Origin: Pseudomonadota bacterium
Lineage (GTDB): Bacteria; Pseudomonadota; Alphaproteobacteria; Sphingomonadales; Sphingomonadaceae
NCBI GenBank assembly: GCA_021847605.1
Contig: JAJZQN010000040.1
Coordinates: forward strand, 1-34,414
Length of the DNA: 34,414 bases
Direction: 5' to 3'
Made by a program: the position numbers and the translations under genes. Shown here piece after piece: positions 34,391 to 34,414 of this stretch. Numbering within the stretch: position 1 is the first letter of the stretch; each line of letters begins with the position of its first letter. The notes below the pieces were generated by a model. It saw nothing but the letters and a program-made list of their open reading frames with translations, did not search any database and was not told the origin of the DNA.

Positions 34391-34414
34391 TTGAAAAAAT
34401 CGCTAGCAAAGGCC
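34373..34414 (+). CDS. Start of an ORF cut by the window edge, unidentified
   Basis: Only 14 codons are visible (MKTQPSLKKSLAKA). An AAGGA ribosome site at about 34361-34365 supports a real start. The basic N-terminus and the adjoining inverted repeat would suit a transposase, but this is a guess from context. Confidence 0.45.
   Translation, partial: MKTQPSLKKSLAKA

Noticed and set aside
1..34414. tRNA/rRNA genes and CRISPR arrays
   Set aside because: No cloverleaf with a convincing T-arm, no rRNA-like block and no regularly spaced repeats were seen on reading both strands.

Overview
The window is GC-rich (roughly 62-65% by eye) alphaproteobacterial chromosome. A sphingomonad (Sphingobium/Sphingomonas-like) is the best guess. 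The pointers are the alphaproteobacterial SOS box GTTC-N7-GTTC, an RpoH plus ROSE-type small heat-shock leader, the c-type cytochrome maturation (ccm) operon, and the general protein style. Species assignment is inference. Coding density is high and gene starts are tightly overlapped.

Layout. (1) 52-1248: ornithine-decarboxylase-like gene with a strong terminator. (2) 1323-9179, minus strand: one compact operon of ETF-ubiquinone oxidoreductase, TPR protein, ispE, N-formylglutamate amidohydrolase family, small lipoprotein, NAD(P)HX repair enzyme and a TrmA/RlmD-type RNA methyltransferase. Most junctions overlap by a few bases. (3) 9307-12376, plus: degenerate uracil-DNA-glycosylase-like protein, soluble lytic transglycosylase, MoaB/MogA. 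(4) 12456-13523, plus: PA0069-type radical SAM protein behind a promoter carrying a LexA box. (5) 13529-17071, minus: dnaE. (6) 17205-19025, plus: membrane GAF-GGDEF diguanylate cyclase. (7) 19005-20943, minus: lolD and lolC/E. (8) 20944-21576: non-coding stretch with a probable small RNA gene ending in a very strong terminator, then a sigma-32 promoter and a ROSE-like RNA thermometer for hsp20 (21577-22044). (9) 22108-24762, minus: lipoprotein and kup potassium transporter. (10) 24880-29772, minus: ccmC-ccmD-ccmE-ccmF-ccmG-ccmH-ccmI; ccmA and ccmB are not here. (11) 29869-30854, minus: MOSC protein and a Tudor-like DUF2945 protein. (12) 31008-32186, plus: glycosyltransferase, followed by rarA.

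The most striking feature is at the right end. The host rarA (mgsA) reads normally for 125 codons (32215-32589), then breaks abruptly inside the Walker B motif, and unrelated AT-richer DNA begins. About 240 bases further in, this foreign DNA carries a complete, divergent, lower-GC second rarA (32829-34139). The simplest reading is the left end of an integrated element that uses rarA as its target and brings a full replacement copy whose matching site is recoded. The integrase and the other end would lie beyond the window. At the very edge another reading frame starts (34373), with its start codon inside a 16-bp inverted repeat.

No tRNA, rRNA, CRISPR array or recognisable intact transposase was found.
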